A stretch of 57,225 nt of DNA. Origin: Myxococcales bacterium. Its GTDB lineage: Bacteria > UBA10199 > 2-02-FULL-44-16 > JAAZCA01. This document shows, piece after piece, positions 8,036 through 17,957 of the stretch. The stretch spans positions 1-57,225 of the forward strand of contig JAAZCA010000021.1 of NCBI GenBank assembly GCA_012513515.1. The letters run 5' to 3'. Both the position numbers and the translations under genes were made by a program. The notes below the pieces were generated by a model. The model was not told the origin of the DNA and ran no database searches. It saw only the letters and a list, made by a program, of their open reading frames with translations. Position 1 is the stretch's first letter. The number at the start of each line of letters is the position of its first letter.

Positions 8036-10597
8036 TCAGCGACCTATTATGACCCTCAAGAGATCACCGGTCTCCTTCTTTTCGCTGCTCTGGCCATCCG
8101 GAAGGGGCTCCTTATTGGGAAATGCAGACTTTGGAGCAGCCTGAAGGGGTGATTTTTTACCTGAAACGACTGCCTTTGGACTCTTTTTCTCCTGGGGAGC
8201 GGTCGTAGCTTTTGCCGGATCGGTAGCCGGCGAGGGGGCGCTTTTGGCTGCCCGCTCTTCGGCCTGTTTTGCAAACTCAACATGGTCCAGCTGAACTAGG
8301 GCCGAAGCGAGTGTGCCAGAGAGTTTCACTGGAAGCAGCATTCTATCCTGCTCGTCAAGAAGCTTGCCTCTTGCACCCTTATCGGTCACGAGCTGTAGCG
8401 AAATCCCTTTCGGGATGACGATGACGCCCTTTCCGTCGATCATCCCTTCGCCGAATCGCTTATCAGAAGCGGGATCCCCCGCCTCAGGATATTTTATCGA
8501 TGCGGAAAAGCTCTCAGCCTCATAGAGCGGATTTTTCCATCCAACTTCCGACGCTGAAAGAAGATTGCCGCTCAGTGAAAATGTGGCTTTAAAATCTGAT
8601 ATCGCGCCGTCTATGTTTTCCAGCTTGCTTTTGACTTCAGCCGAAAGAGGAAAATCTGAAACGGCCTCAATCCCCCTCCACGCATCCTGATTGAAGATAA
8701 GCTGCCCGAAGTTGTGGGACTGCCAAGAGCCGGAATCGAGGATCAAGGATCCAGATAGTTTCATATTGCCGGCAATGGTGAGCTGGTCGGAACCTTCGGA
8801 AGAAGCCTCGATGACAACTGAGCTGTTTCCGGAGATCAGTCCGCCAAGCGACTGGATTTTGGAGGGATCAACTTCGCTGGCAATCCCACTGAAGGTAAAG
8901 AGATGCTTTTCGCCCCTTTCCAGCTTTCCATTCCCGGAGAAGGAGCCGCCGGCAAATTTTCCGCGAATGACGGGGAATTCAAGAACTCCACCCTGAGATA
9001 TGACGCTTCCCTCCGCGGCGTCGATAAAGATACCGGCAAAACCAAGAGATTCTGATGTAAAATCTATTTTCGTCTCCGAGTTGTCTCCATTCGAATTTTT
9101 TATCGAGCCCCGAGCCTTCACCGTGGCGGACAAATTCTTGAAAGAATCGACAGTTGCGATAGGTGGAAAATAGTTTTTCACCTGAAAATCACTCAGCCCA
9201 TTGCCATCCAGTTTAATTTCATATGAAAGCGAATCGTCACGTCTGATAAATCCGGATGCGTTCAGTTTGGCCTCCCCAAGGAATATTTCCAAATCCCTGA
9301 TAGATATCGCATCCGATTGAACGAGCGCCGACCCATGCAACTTCATCGGCAGCCCCGCGGTTTTTGAAAAAATTCCTCCGTAGGACATCGAACTCTGAGC
9401 GGAGTCTATTTGAACCTTGAGCTCATAAACTACCGGCGAACCCTTTGCAAAAATGTCGACAGCCACCGGCCCTTGCCAGTCGAGCCTGCTTACTACCTCA
9501 TTGATAGCATCGCGGTAAATCGATGATAGCATCGCCGGTGTGAAGGTCATCGTCGCGACATGAAAATCGAAGATCGGAGATGCAGCCGAAAAATTCACGG
9601 TACCATCCATTGAAGCCTGAACTCCGGAGAGGTATATGGTGGAATCGTTGAGGGCGAGGACTTTGCCACCCTCGTCCAAAACGAGATTTCCGGTGATACT
9701 TACATTTTGGACATCAGATCCAAATGCAGCCGCACTGGCACGGACAGCGGCCCTTATTATTTTTTTAGATGGTTCCTCTGAAGAGGGCATCCGGTCAATG
9801 TTTCTGGCGGAAAAATCGATGTCGGTTACAAGCACGGGCGAAGCATCCCCCTCTTCCATGATGCTGACCGATCCGCTGGTCACATCCAGAGATGTTATTA
9901 TCAGCTTTTCATCCGACAGAAAGTTGCCCGCATCGAAAGCTCGATCTTCGGCTTGCTCTTCAGCATGCGCTTCAGAAATAATTCCGCCTAGCAAAAAACC
10001 TTGGGGGCCGCCTTCAGCCGCCTCATCAGGCGATGACACCTCTTCGGCCGAATCCTTTGCGGGAACAGGCAGGGGTTCCCCGTCACCTATCGCAGGGGCC
10101 GCCGGCAAAGATTTAAACTCTACATTGGCGTCTATATCCGCATCTGAAAATGATTCCCCGATGGCATCGACCTCTGGGCGCTCAAACCCGCTGGGAGCAT
10201 CGCGCCCCGATGAAAAGCCGAAAATGCGCCCGAGGTTTGAAACTCCGCTAGATACCCGATAGTTTACGCTTACGTCGTAGAACTTCATCGCAGTGACGAT
10301 CTCTCCCCGCAGCAAGCTCATCAGCGATAGATCCCCTTCTATTTTTCCTACGGATATCGCTGTCTGTCCTACAAACGGCGGCTCTGTAGAAATAATCGCC
10401 AGATTCTTGATCGTATACCCAGGGTGTGGAACAAATCGCAGCCGGAAGCTACTCATAGCGACTCGAGAGCCGGACCCGCCGATGCTGCGTTCTATCAGCG
10501 TTCTATATTTGTCCGTGGATATGAAAAAAGGGCCCGCTATTGCGGCTATGAGCAAAAGCGCGACCGCGACAAGCGTTGCAACGAGGATTTTTTTCAC
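8036..10597 (-). CDS. AsmA family envelope protein
   Basis: An 853-residue protein with one N-terminal membrane helix (KILVATLVAVALLLIAAIAGP), the AsmA N-domain and a long repeating beta-strand region, ending in AsmA_2-type strands near residue 600-750. AsmA-like proteins span the periplasm and are linked to phospholipid transport to the outer membrane. Two disordered insertions are seen: an acidic, Pro/Ala-rich block around 130-220 and a Lys/Ala/Pro-rich tail from about 780. The start is GTG, preceded by GGGGGGATAG. The gene stands 71 bases from a small unknown gene and about 135 from the downstream subtilase gene. Confidence 0.9.
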   Translation of the reverse strand: MKKILVATLVAVALLLIAAIAGPFFISTDKYRTLIERSIGGSGSRVAMSSFRLRFVPHPGYTIKNLAIISTEPPFVGQTAISVGKIEGDLSLMSLLRGEIVTAMKFYDVSVNYRVSSGVSNLGRIFGFSSGRDAPSGFERPEVDAIGESFSDADIDANVEFKSLPAAPAIGDGEPLPVPAKDSAEEVSSPDEAAEGGPQGFLLGGIISEAHAEEQAEDRAFDAGNFLSDEKLIITSLDVTSGSVSIMEEGDASPVLVTDIDFSARNIDRMPSSEEPSKKIIRAAVRASAAAFGSDVQNVSITGNLVLDEGGKVLALNDSTIYLSGVQASMDGTVNFSAASPIFDFHVATMTFTPAMLSSIYRDAINEVVSRLDWQGPVAVDIFAKGSPVVYELKVQIDSAQSSMSYGGIFSKTAGLPMKLHGSALVQSDAISIRDLEIFLGEAKLNASGFIRRDDSLSYEIKLDGNGLSDFQVKNYFPPIATVDSFKNLSATVKARGSIKNSNGDNSETKIDFTSESLGFAGIFIDAAEGSVISQGGVLEFPVIRGKFAGGSFSGNGKLERGEKHLFTFSGIASEVDPSKIQSLGGLISGNSSVVIEASSEGSDQLTIAGNMKLSGSLILDSGSWQSHNFGQLIFNQDAWRGIEAVSDFPLSAEVKSKLENIDGAISDFKATFSLSGNLLSASEVGWKNPLYEAESFSASIKYPEAGDPASDKRFGEGMIDGKGVIVIPKGISLQLVTDKGARGKLLDEQDRMLLPVKLSGTLASALVQLDHVEFAKQAEERAAKSAPSPATDPAKATTAPQEKKSPKAVVSGKKSPLQAAPKSAFPNKEPLPDGQSSEKKETGDLLRVIIGR

Positions 10598-10668
10598 CTA
10601 TCCCCCCAATGAATTCAAGACGTTAGCATACAGGCGGATGGTTGGCAATATGAGAGGTATGCGGGATT

Positions 10669-10971
10669 TCAATTGTGGACCCTCAGCTTCAACTCTTCAA
10701 GCCAGAGAAGCAACAGGTCGCGAATCCTTTTGTTTAATCCGTCGGGAATTCGCCGCGTCTGCATAACCGACATGAACGCATCCAGAGCGCTCCTCGTCTC
10801 ACCCACCGTCAGGGGTATTCCGGAGGCATGCTCCAAGGTCTCCCTGTATTTGAGAGTCGTATTGACGAGCATGGCAAGCATCTCCTTTGTGCCGTCATCG
10901 GCGCTCTCGAATCTGCTGGAAATCCTCCCGAACAGTTCCCTTATGTCGTTATCGTCGATATCAGCCTTCAT
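10669..10971 (-). CDS. Small protein of unknown function
   Basis: About 100 residues (103 if a TTG at 10980 is used). It is predicted largely helical and charged (ADIDDNDIRELFGRISSRF, then RIRDLLLLWLEELKLR at the C terminus), soluble, with no signal peptide or cysteine. I recognise no family. The ribosome site is weak for either start. It lies upstream of asmA on the same strand and is divergent from tmk. A frame on the plus strand covers the same bases but reads straight into tmk, whose true start is at 11108, so that plus-strand extension is not coding. Confidence 0.55.
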   Translation of the reverse strand: MKADIDDNDIRELFGRISSRFESADDGTKEMLAMLVNTTLKYRETLEHASGIPLTVGETRSALDAFMSVMQTRRIPDGLNKRIRDLLLLWLEELKLRVHN

Positions 10972-11107
10972 GACTTTCAATTGTCATTTTCATCCGACAT
11001 TCTCAAGCGATATTTTGAATCCCAAAGCCACTGAACGCTGCAAAATAACGGCTTGCGGCGGAGAGTTCTATCGGCTATGCATCCATGAACCCCAAGGAGG
11101 GGGCGCG

Positions 11108-11758
11108 ATGGCTGGGATCTTCATAACTTTTGAAGGGATAGAGGGATGCGGCAAAACCACGCAGATAAGGCTGCTCAATGAAGAACTGCGTAGCATGGGG
11201 TTTTCTACCGTTCTGACGCGAGAGCCCGGCGGAACACCGATATCCGAAAAAATAAGGGCGATATTGCTAGATCCTGCAAGCTCGAAAATATCCCCAAAAA
11301 CAGAGCTGCTCCTCTACGCCGCAGGAAGAAACCAGCATATATGCGAAGTGATCTCACCCGCGCTAGCATCGGACAAGATAGTCCTCTGCGACCGCTACGC
11401 CGATGCAACGAAGGCTTATCAGGGAGCTGCCAGAGAGATCGCCCCTGAGATAATAGAATCGATTCACAGAATCGCCACCGACGGGCTGATGCCTGATTTG
11501 ACCATACTCCTCGACTGCGATGCTGAGGTCGGACTTTCACGCGCCATAAAGAGGAACTCCGAAGAATCGATCTCTGGGAGCAGCGACCGTTTCGAACGCG
11601 AGAAAGTGGAATTTCACCAACGCGTCCGCGAAGGATATCTGAAGATATCGGCATCCGAACCGGGCAGGGTAAAAGTATTTGACGCGACCGAAGCGCCGTC
11701 CGTCATCCACTCGCAGATATTGTCCGAGGTCAAAAGAAAGATCGGAAATACAGGATGA
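11108..11758 (+). CDS. tmk: Thymidylate kinase
   Basis: Phosphorylates dTMP to dTDP. The 216-residue protein starts MAGIFITFEGIEGCGKTTQ with the Walker A loop at 10-18. It then has the TREPGGTP motif, in which the Arg stabilises the phosphoryl transfer, and the CDRYADATKAYQG motif near 93-105 that binds the base. The ATG at 11108 follows AAGGAGG at good spacing. The last four bases overlap the start of holB. The order tmk-holB-ricT-metG is a conserved bacterial housekeeping string. Confidence 0.97.
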   Translation: MAGIFITFEGIEGCGKTTQIRLLNEELRSMGFSTVLTREPGGTPISEKIRAILLDPASSKISPKTELLLYAAGRNQHICEVISPALASDKIVLCDRYADATKAYQGAAREIAPEIIESIHRIATDGLMPDLTILLDCDAEVGLSRAIKRNSEESISGSSDRFEREKVEFHQRVREGYLKISASEPGRVKVFDATEAPSVIHSQILSEVKRKIGNTG

Positions 11759-12714
11759 ACTCTATAGTAGGACACAAATCGCAGATCGAAAATATCCGAA
11801 AGACACTGGAAGCCAAGATGATGCCGCATGCCTTTCTCTTCACGGGTCCGGAAGGAATCGGCAAAAAAAGCGTCGCGCTTGAGATATTGAAATCGTTCAC
11901 CTGCGTTAAGACGAAGGGCAGTACGATCGGCTATTGCGAAACATGCGCTGGATGCGTAAAATTCGAAGGCTCCTCTCACCCGGATCTGTTTTTCATCCAA
12001 CCCGACGGGACACAGATAAAAATTCCCCAGATCCGCGAACTGCAATCGAAGCTGATTTATCATCCCCTCGAGGCCAATCAAAAGATGGTCCTCATAGACG
12101 ACGCGCACAAGATGAACGAAGAGGCGGCAAATGCCCTTCTGAAAACGCTGGAGGAACCGCCGGAGTTCACGCATTTCATACTGATATCGGCGATGCCGCA
12201 CCGCCTCCTTCCGACTATCAGATCCAGATGCCGTCAAATCGCCTTCTCTCCGCTCAAAGATGAAGATGTCGCGAAGTACCTAATTAAAAATTGTGCTCTG
12301 GAGGAAAAGAAAGCCTCCCACATAGCACGCCTGGCCGGGGGAAGCATAGGCAACGCTATCTCATTTGATCCTGCATTCGTATCAGGAGTTCTGGAACGTT
12401 TCACTGCCGTCTCCAACAAATCATCCACCGCCGACATACTGGAACTTTCAGAGACCTGGGGAAAAGAAGACACGGACAAAACAAGGTTCATCCTTGATTT
12501 TCTATCGGTCCTGCACAGGGACATGATGATGTATCTCATAACCGGCAAAAAGACCGATCTCGTCAACGAAGAGGCTGTTAAAGGCGCCTCATTCAGATCC
12601 GTCGAGCGCATCGACAAAAACCTAGATGAGATATTCGCGGCGAGGGCGAGTCTGGAATTCAACTCAAATAAACAGTTGATGTTTGAAAATCTTCTATTTA
12701 CTTTAACCTCGTGA
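11755..12714 (+). CDS. holB: DNA polymerase III delta-prime subunit
   Basis: A clamp-loader AAA+ protein of 319 residues. It has the IVGHKSQIENIRKTLE opening, a degenerate P-loop GPEGIGKKS, the zinc module CETCAGCVKFEGSSHPD, and the motif MNEEAANALLKTLEEPP with Sensor-1 and SRC (SRCRQI) regions that are diagnostic of the delta-prime/DnaX group. It is translationally coupled to tmk by an ATGA overlap. The C-terminal collar domain is present, so the gene looks intact. Confidence 0.95.
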   Translation: MNSIVGHKSQIENIRKTLEAKMMPHAFLFTGPEGIGKKSVALEILKSFTCVKTKGSTIGYCETCAGCVKFEGSSHPDLFFIQPDGTQIKIPQIRELQSKLIYHPLEANQKMVLIDDAHKMNEEAANALLKTLEEPPEFTHFILISAMPHRLLPTIRSRCRQIAFSPLKDEDVAKYLIKNCALEEKKASHIARLAGGSIGNAISFDPAFVSGVLERFTAVSNKSSTADILELSETWGKEDTDKTRFILDFLSVLHRDMMMYLITGKKTDLVNEEAVKGASFRSVERIDKNLDEIFAARASLEFNSNKQLMFENLLFTLTS

Positions 12715-12727
12715 AATAAAAGGGCTT

Positions 12728-13717
12728 ATGAACATTGAAAGCATAAATATTGAAGGCCAATCCCCTCAGCAGCCAAAGCCAGCTGAGCTCGTAGTGGGGG
12801 TTCAATTTAAAACCGCGGGAAAGATCTACAGCTTCCTGACCACCGACCCATCCCTCAAGACTGGGGACCAGGTTCTGGTCGAGGCCGATGATGGAATGTC
12901 GGTTGGATGGATCATAAATCCACCAAGGGAGTTCGAAGCATCGCATGCGCCGAAAAATCTAAAGCGCGTTTTGCATCGCGCTACGCAGAAAGAAATAGAA
13001 GAGGCAGCTCTTCGCAGAGAAAAGGCGATGGAGTATTTCGATATCTGCAAAAAGAAAATAGCGGAACACAGCCTGCAGATGAAGATGATCGACGCAGAAA
13101 TAGTCGAAGGCGGCAAAAAGGTTATTTTCTTTTTCTTCGCAGAGGAAAGGGTTGATTTTAGAAGCCTGGTAAAAGACCTGGCAAGCTCGCTGCACATGAG
13201 GATAGAGATGAGACAGGTGGGTTCACGCGACGAATCCAAACTGCTTGGATGCATAGGCCCCTGCGGACTCGTAACCTGCTGTTCCTCACATATGCGACAA
13301 TTTCAATCGATATCCATATCCATGGCAAAAAATCAGGGGCTGACGCCAAACCCGGCGAAACTCACCGGAATGTGCGGCAAACTCAAGTGCTGCCTCGCAT
13401 ACGAACAGGAGGCTTATGCAGAGCTGAGGCAGGGGCTTCCAAAACTCGGAGCTGCGGTTGAGGGTCCAAAAGGGGCCGGCAAGATAGTCGATCTCAATAT
13501 ACTCAAGCGCGACTGTTCCGTCCAGCTCTATGGAGGCGGCATAATCCGTTGCCTTTGCAAAGATTTAAAAATCCTCTCAAAGGATGAAAAGGAAAAGGCG
13601 ATTACGGCGATGCGTACCGCCGAACATCAGGAAGAGAGGTCACGCGATCGCAGATCCTCAAACGACAAACGCATTAACAGAAACAACAGGGACAGAAAAC
13701 ATGTCAAAAAGGGATGA
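12728..13717 (+). CDS. ricT: PSP1/RicT-family protein
   Basis: A 329-residue homologue of YaaT/RicT. In Bacillus subtilis this is part of the RicAFT (Y-) complex that carries [4Fe-4S] clusters and acts in RNA maturation. The PSP1 C-terminal domain is clear (KVIFFFFAEERVDFRSLVKDLA, then GCIGPCGLVTCC and MCGKLKCCLAYEQEAY), with the clustered cysteines kept. The C-terminal 40 residues are an Arg/Asn-rich basic tail, which overlaps the metG start by 17 bases. No RicA or RicF partner is seen here. Confidence 0.92.
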   Translation: MNIESINIEGQSPQQPKPAELVVGVQFKTAGKIYSFLTTDPSLKTGDQVLVEADDGMSVGWIINPPREFEASHAPKNLKRVLHRATQKEIEEAALRREKAMEYFDICKKKIAEHSLQMKMIDAEIVEGGKKVIFFFFAEERVDFRSLVKDLASSLHMRIEMRQVGSRDESKLLGCIGPCGLVTCCSSHMRQFQSISISMAKNQGLTPNPAKLTGMCGKLKCCLAYEQEAYAELRQGLPKLGAAVEGPKGAGKIVDLNILKRDCSVQLYGGGIIRCLCKDLKILSKDEKEKAITAMRTAEHQEERSRDRRSSNDKRINRNNRDRKHVKKG

Positions 13718-15665
13718 CCGCTTTTACATCACCACAGCCATAGACTACGTAAACAGCGTACCTCACATAGGCACAGCCTACGAAAAAATCGGAGCCGACG
13801 TTCTAGCCAGATGGAACAGGATGATGGGCAAAGAGGTCCATTTTCAGATGGGAAATGACGAGCATTCCATCAACGTATGGAAGGCAGCGCGTGAAAAGGG
13901 ACTCCATCCAAAACAGTACTGTGATGAGATGCGAGTCCAGTTCGAAAATATCTGGCAAAACCTTTCCATATCTTACGACGGATTTATACAAACATCCGAC
14001 CCGTTGCATGAAGCCGGAGTGCAAAAACTCTTCTCCAAGATAATGGAAAGTGGCGACATCTACAGCGCACGATACGAAGGCTGGTATTGCGAATCCTGCG
14101 AGGCATATCTCACAGATAAAGACCTGATCGAAGGGCTCTGCCCCAACCACAAAATGAAGCCGAAATGGCTCTCGGAGGAAAACTACTTTTTCGCACTGTC
14201 CAAATACGGCGACAGGCTGCTTAAACACATCGAAAAAAATCCGGAGTTCATACTGCCTGACATCAGAAAAAATGAAATCGTAAGCCTCATACGCGATGGA
14301 CTTCAGGACGTATCCGTTTCGAGATCCTCCTTCGACTGGGGCGTAAAGCTGCCAAACGACGACCGGCACATCGTTTACGTCTGGTTTGACGCTCTCATAA
14401 ATTACATCACAGCGGTGGGCTACGGCTCAAACGAGGAAAATTTTAAAAAATGGTGGCCGGCAGATGTCCACGTCATCGGCAAGGACATAACCAGATTTCA
14501 CTGCGTGATATGGCCAGCTATGCTGATGAGCGCCGGCATCGAACTGCCAAGAACGATATTCGGGCACGGATTCGTCTATCTGAAGGGCGAAAAGATGAGC
14601 AAGAGCCTTGGCAACATCGTAAAGCCGATGGATATCATAGAAAAATTCGGAGCAGATCCTCTTCGATATTATCTTATGCGCGAAGGCGGTTTCGGCCGCG
14701 ATAGCGACTTCACCTGGGAACATTTTATCGAAAGATATAACGGCGACCTTGCAAACGGAATAGGGAATCTTGTTGCAAGAACCATCGGGATGGCCGCGCG
14801 TTATCAGGATTGCATAATCGACCCTCCTTCGAAGATTGATCCATCATCTGAAATAGCTTCGGCGGCAAACGGATTATTTGAAAAATTTTCCTCAAACCTA
14901 AATCACCTGAACGGAGAAGTTGAGTTCCATCATGCCCTTGCAAATATCTGGGAGCTCGTCGCTTCGGCAGACAGGCACGTCAATGAAAACAAACCTTGGG
15001 AGCTCGCGAAGAAAAATAAAAAAGATCGCATAAACACGATACTGTGGGAGCTCGCCTCCGCAATACGCGTAGTTGCCACAGCGCTTTTCCCCTTCATGCC
15101 TTCGACGGCTGAAAAAATATGGTCTGACATGGGATTCGAAATCTTCGGTGATCTGGCCGAACAGGGCGCCGCATCCCTGAAATCGCCCTGGGGAAATATC
15201 GACAAAAAAATAACTGCTAAAAAAGCAAACGGCCTATTCCCCAGAATAGAAGAAGAGGAAAAAAAGGATAAACCGGAAGCAAAAAAGACAGAGTCGCCCA
15301 AGAAGGAGAAGAAGATGGAAATGGCATCGGGAAATATAGTTCAGCTCCTGGATATCCAGGATTTTGCCAAGGTAGAATTGAAAGTAGCCGCCGTAATTGG
15401 GGCCGAAAAGGTCGAGGGGGCGGACAAACTTTTGAAACTCATCATAGATATCGGCAGCGAGAAGCGCCAGATAGTCGCCGGAATAGCGAAGCACTATTCG
15501 CCTGAAGAACTTATAGGGAAAAAGATAGTCGTAGTAACCAACCTCAAACCTGCCAAGCTGCGCGGAATAGAATCCAACGGCATGCTCCTGGCGGCATCGG
15601 ATGAAAATACCGTTTCCATACTTACGCCACTCAGGGATGTGGCTATAGGATCCCGGATAAAATAA
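13701..15665 (+). CDS. metG: Methionyl-tRNA synthetase with C-terminal tRNA-binding domain
   Basis: A 654-residue class I synthetase. The ATG at 13701 (MSKRDDRFYITT) is chosen over an in-frame start 117 bases upstream that lies inside ricT. It has the HIGH variant PHIGTAY (21-27), a zinc knuckle with CESC and a Cys/His pair around residues 130-150, and KMSKSLGN (298-305). A Lys/Glu-rich linker (about 520-545) leads to a Trbp111-like OB-fold domain (residues 550-654), which binds tRNA and dimerises the enzyme. The stop codon immediately abuts that of the convergent unknown gene. Confidence 0.97.
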   Translation: MSKRDDRFYITTAIDYVNSVPHIGTAYEKIGADVLARWNRMMGKEVHFQMGNDEHSINVWKAAREKGLHPKQYCDEMRVQFENIWQNLSISYDGFIQTSDPLHEAGVQKLFSKIMESGDIYSARYEGWYCESCEAYLTDKDLIEGLCPNHKMKPKWLSEENYFFALSKYGDRLLKHIEKNPEFILPDIRKNEIVSLIRDGLQDVSVSRSSFDWGVKLPNDDRHIVYVWFDALINYITAVGYGSNEENFKKWWPADVHVIGKDITRFHCVIWPAMLMSAGIELPRTIFGHGFVYLKGEKMSKSLGNIVKPMDIIEKFGADPLRYYLMREGGFGRDSDFTWEHFIERYNGDLANGIGNLVARTIGMAARYQDCIIDPPSKIDPSSEIASAANGLFEKFSSNLNHLNGEVEFHHALANIWELVASADRHVNENKPWELAKKNKKDRINTILWELASAIRVVATALFPFMPSTAEKIWSDMGFEIFGDLAEQGAASLKSPWGNIDKKITAKKANGLFPRIEEEEKKDKPEAKKTESPKKEKKMEMASGNIVQLLDIQDFAKVELKVAAVIGAEKVEGADKLLKLIIDIGSEKRQIVAGIAKHYSPEELIGKKIVVVTNLKPAKLRGIESNGMLLAASDENTVSILTPLRDVAIGSRIK

Positions 15666-16403
15666 TTACAGCAGCAGGTCGTCCAGATCGGGGATGGAAT
15701 CCTGAATGGGGCCGGTCTCCTTCGGCTTAGGTTTTGGACGAGCAAATGATGGAGCTGGCCTTGCAAACCCGCGCCTGCTCAGGGAGAGGTCCTTCGAATT
15801 ACTCTCGATGACATCTATTATATGGCGGCTCTGTCGCTCCCATTTTTGAAGGGCCCTCTCTAGCAGAGGTTGGTTGACCGACCATAGAAGCGAATGTTCG
15901 CCCTTTATCTTCTGTTCTGAAAAAAGCCGATACCCCATGGAGAAGATCTGAAATCCTGTTTCATCAGGCCCTCCCCATACTACGAATGTAGCGGGCTCCT
16001 GTATTTGCAGCCTTATCTGTTTGTCGGGATCCCGCTCCGTGCGCAAAAAACCCACTATATTCAGGTTCAGCTTGATGCACCAGATTGGCTCGGTTAGCCC
16101 CTTCATGATGAGCATGAGTTCATCGAGGAAGGTCATCTGATTGAGATTGTCACGCCTGATCTGCCTGGATGCGTTGTATGTCGTGATCTCCATGTTGTCC
16201 GGCATCACGACACCGAAAAAAGCCCTGAGGAAATTAAAAACCTGCTCGAAAAACCAGACGTTCGTCTCCTCATGCCCCATCGATGTAAAATCGACATCCG
16301 GGTTAAAACCCCACGCTCCCACGACCTCCCCCTTGTCCGTAGCCTCGGTGAAAAAATCATCGAGGCCAGTGGGAATGTCGAAAGTGTCGTTTTTGCCCGC
16401 CAT
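15666..16403 (-). CDS. Conserved-looking protein of unknown function
   Basis: 245 residues, soluble, no signal peptide. Residues 1-190 look like an alpha/beta domain (WFFEQVFNFLRAFFGVVMP, FLDELMLIMKG, ATFVVWGG). The tail (about 195-245) is Pro/Lys-rich and ends in an acidic LDDLLL. I do not recognise the family. It has its own promoter (TGGACA-16-TATAAC) placed so that the message would begin about 3 bases before the ATG, and no ribosome site precedes that ATG. It is convergent with metG without any gap and precedes nothing obviously related. Confidence 0.7.
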   Translation of the reverse strand: MAGKNDTFDIPTGLDDFFTEATDKGEVVGAWGFNPDVDFTSMGHEETNVWFFEQVFNFLRAFFGVVMPDNMEITTYNASRQIRRDNLNQMTFLDELMLIMKGLTEPIWCIKLNLNIVGFLRTERDPDKQIRLQIQEPATFVVWGGPDETGFQIFSMGYRLFSEQKIKGEHSLLWSVNQPLLERALQKWERQSRHIIDVIESNSKDLSLSRRGFARPAPSFARPKPKPKETGPIQDSIPDLDDLLL

Positions 16404-16412
16404 GAGGAGGAT

Positions 16413-16440
16413 GTTATATCAAATAAGGGCGCGCTGTCCA
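16413..16440 (-). promoter_or_regulatory. Promoter of the unknown gene ending at 15666
   Basis: On the minus strand TGGACA (16440-16435), 16 bases, then TATAAC (16418-16413). The predicted start near 16406 is 3 bases from the ATG at 16403, implying a leaderless message. The bases before the ATG (CCTCCTC) cannot act as a Shine-Dalgarno sequence. Confidence 0.55.
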
Positions 16441-16462
16441 GAGGCAGAGGACCTCTTTTGAC

Positions 16463-17953
16463 CTAAAAAGAGGCGTTGATAAACTCTAGCAGGTTCCCAG
16501 GGAGGATGCCCAGCAAAAGCGAGGCGGCCAGGGCTATCGCCAAGGCCGATATCACAGCCGCACCTGTATATATCGCTTCTCCGTCGGACCGGATATCGCC
16601 TTCCTGCTTTGTGAAATAGATCGCCATCACTGGTTTTACATAAAATGCTATCGAAATCACCGATACGACTGCCGCGACGAATCCGAGCAAAATATCCCCT
16701 CCGGTCAATATCGTTCTGAAAAGATAATATCGCCCTGCAAATCCAACGGTCATCGGAATGCCCGCCAGAGAAAAAAGCAAAATGGCGAATGATGCGGAAA
16801 GAAATGGGCTTCTTTGGGAGCTCCCTGAAAGCCTCCCGATATCGGCCGTCACATCGGAACCCGGTAAAAGAGCGGCGACCGCTGCAAAGGCTCCAGCTGT
16901 TGCGATTCCAAATGCAGCGGCGTAGAAAACCATCCCTTTCATCGCAGCGGCGGGGTCAAAGACCATGGAGGGAATAACAGCCAACATATACCCTCCCTGC
17001 GAAATCGATGCGTACGCAAGCATCCTCTTGAGATTTTCCTGGCGAAGCGCCACCACCGCACCGAATATCATCGTTGCAGCTGAAATCCCAAAAAGAAGAT
17101 GGTGCCATACCGGATCGTAGGATGGAGATATCGCGATCGCCAGTTTAGCAAGGATGATCACTGGCACCATCTTTCCAACGGTAGTGATGAAAGACGCACC
17201 CGGCACTGGAGCGCCCTCCACCGCATCGGGCATCCATGCGTGAAACGGAAAAGCCGCGATCTTGAATCCAAAATATGAAACCGCCATCGCTGCGCCGAAC
17301 ATGAAAAAAGACTTCGTAGAAGGGTCTGTTATAAATTTCGAGTTGGCCTCTATCTCGCCCAGCGCAAGGCTCGCGACGCTGCCAAATATGAATGCCATCC
17401 CCATCATAAAAAATGCAGCTGCAAAGGCGGCTGAAATGAAATATTTGAGGGCCCCTTCGAGGGAGTATGAGTTATCACTTCGCGCGGCAACCGTGGCATA
17501 GGAAGAAACTCCGGCTATTTCCATGGAAACAAAAATCATGAGTATGTCGTTTGAGGATACCGCCAAACAATATGACGCTGCCGCGATCAGAATAAATGCA
17601 AAGTAGGAGTCGGCCTCTCTCCTTATCGCCACCTTTGACGGCAGTGCGGTAAGGGCAGAAATTCCGGTCACTATGAAGATTATCATCCATATCGCAAGAC
17701 AGGATTTACCTACGGAAAACGGGCCGAAGGCAAGATCATCTGCGGTCGGCCACATCATCCATGAAAGGGAAAATGCTGCAAGAAGCGCCGCAGATAATAT
17801 CACCAGCGCAAATGAATCACCTGCTTCCTCATCTGAATCCGATGGTATCGCGTCCTTGATCAGGAGTATGACAGCAGCTAAAATCAAAACCAGCAACGGC
17901 GAAAAGATTTTCGCCATCAGCAGCCAGTCTATATTGCACAATTGTCCCTGCAT
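16463..17953 (-). CDS. nuoN: NADH-quinone oxidoreductase subunit N
   Basis: One of the three antiporter-like proton-pumping subunits of complex I, about 496 residues with around 14 membrane helices. Conserved Mrp-family features include the SGxxSYA-type segment (EIAGVSSYATVAARSDNSYSLEG cut in two here: EIAGVSSYAT and SLEGALKYF), the FKIAAFPFHAWMPDAVEGAP motif with its Lys and proton-path residues, and the MLAYASISQGGYML loop. The ATG at 17953 follows GGAGAGAG and lies 4 bases after the nuoM stop. The longer frame start at 18007 would overlap nuoM. Confidence 0.93.
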   Translation of the reverse strand: MQGQLCNIDWLLMAKIFSPLLVLILAAVILLIKDAIPSDSDEEAGDSFALVILSAALLAAFSLSWMMWPTADDLAFGPFSVGKSCLAIWMIIFIVTGISALTALPSKVAIRREADSYFAFILIAAASYCLAVSSNDILMIFVSMEIAGVSSYATVAARSDNSYSLEGALKYFISAAFAAAFFMMGMAFIFGSVASLALGEIEANSKFITDPSTKSFFMFGAAMAVSYFGFKIAAFPFHAWMPDAVEGAPVPGASFITTVGKMVPVIILAKLAIAISPSYDPVWHHLLFGISAATMIFGAVVALRQENLKRMLAYASISQGGYMLAVIPSMVFDPAAAMKGMVFYAAAFGIATAGAFAAVAALLPGSDVTADIGRLSGSSQRSPFLSASFAILLFSLAGIPMTVGFAGRYYLFRTILTGGDILLGFVAAVVSVISIAFYVKPVMAIYFTKQEGDIRSDGEAIYTGAAVISALAIALAASLLLGILPGNLLEFINASF

Positions 17954-17957
17954 AATT

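Noticed and set aside
10673-11107. Plus-strand extension of the tmk frame that would give a 361-residue protein
   Set aside because: The thymidylate kinase domain starts exactly at 11108 behind an AAGGAGG site, and the upstream residues do not look like a protein domain.
16452-16473. 8-bp hairpin CCTCTTTT/AAAAGAGG at the nuoN stop codon
   Set aside because: It overlaps the stop codon, is A/T-rich and has no trailing T run on the minus strand, so it is not a convincing terminator.
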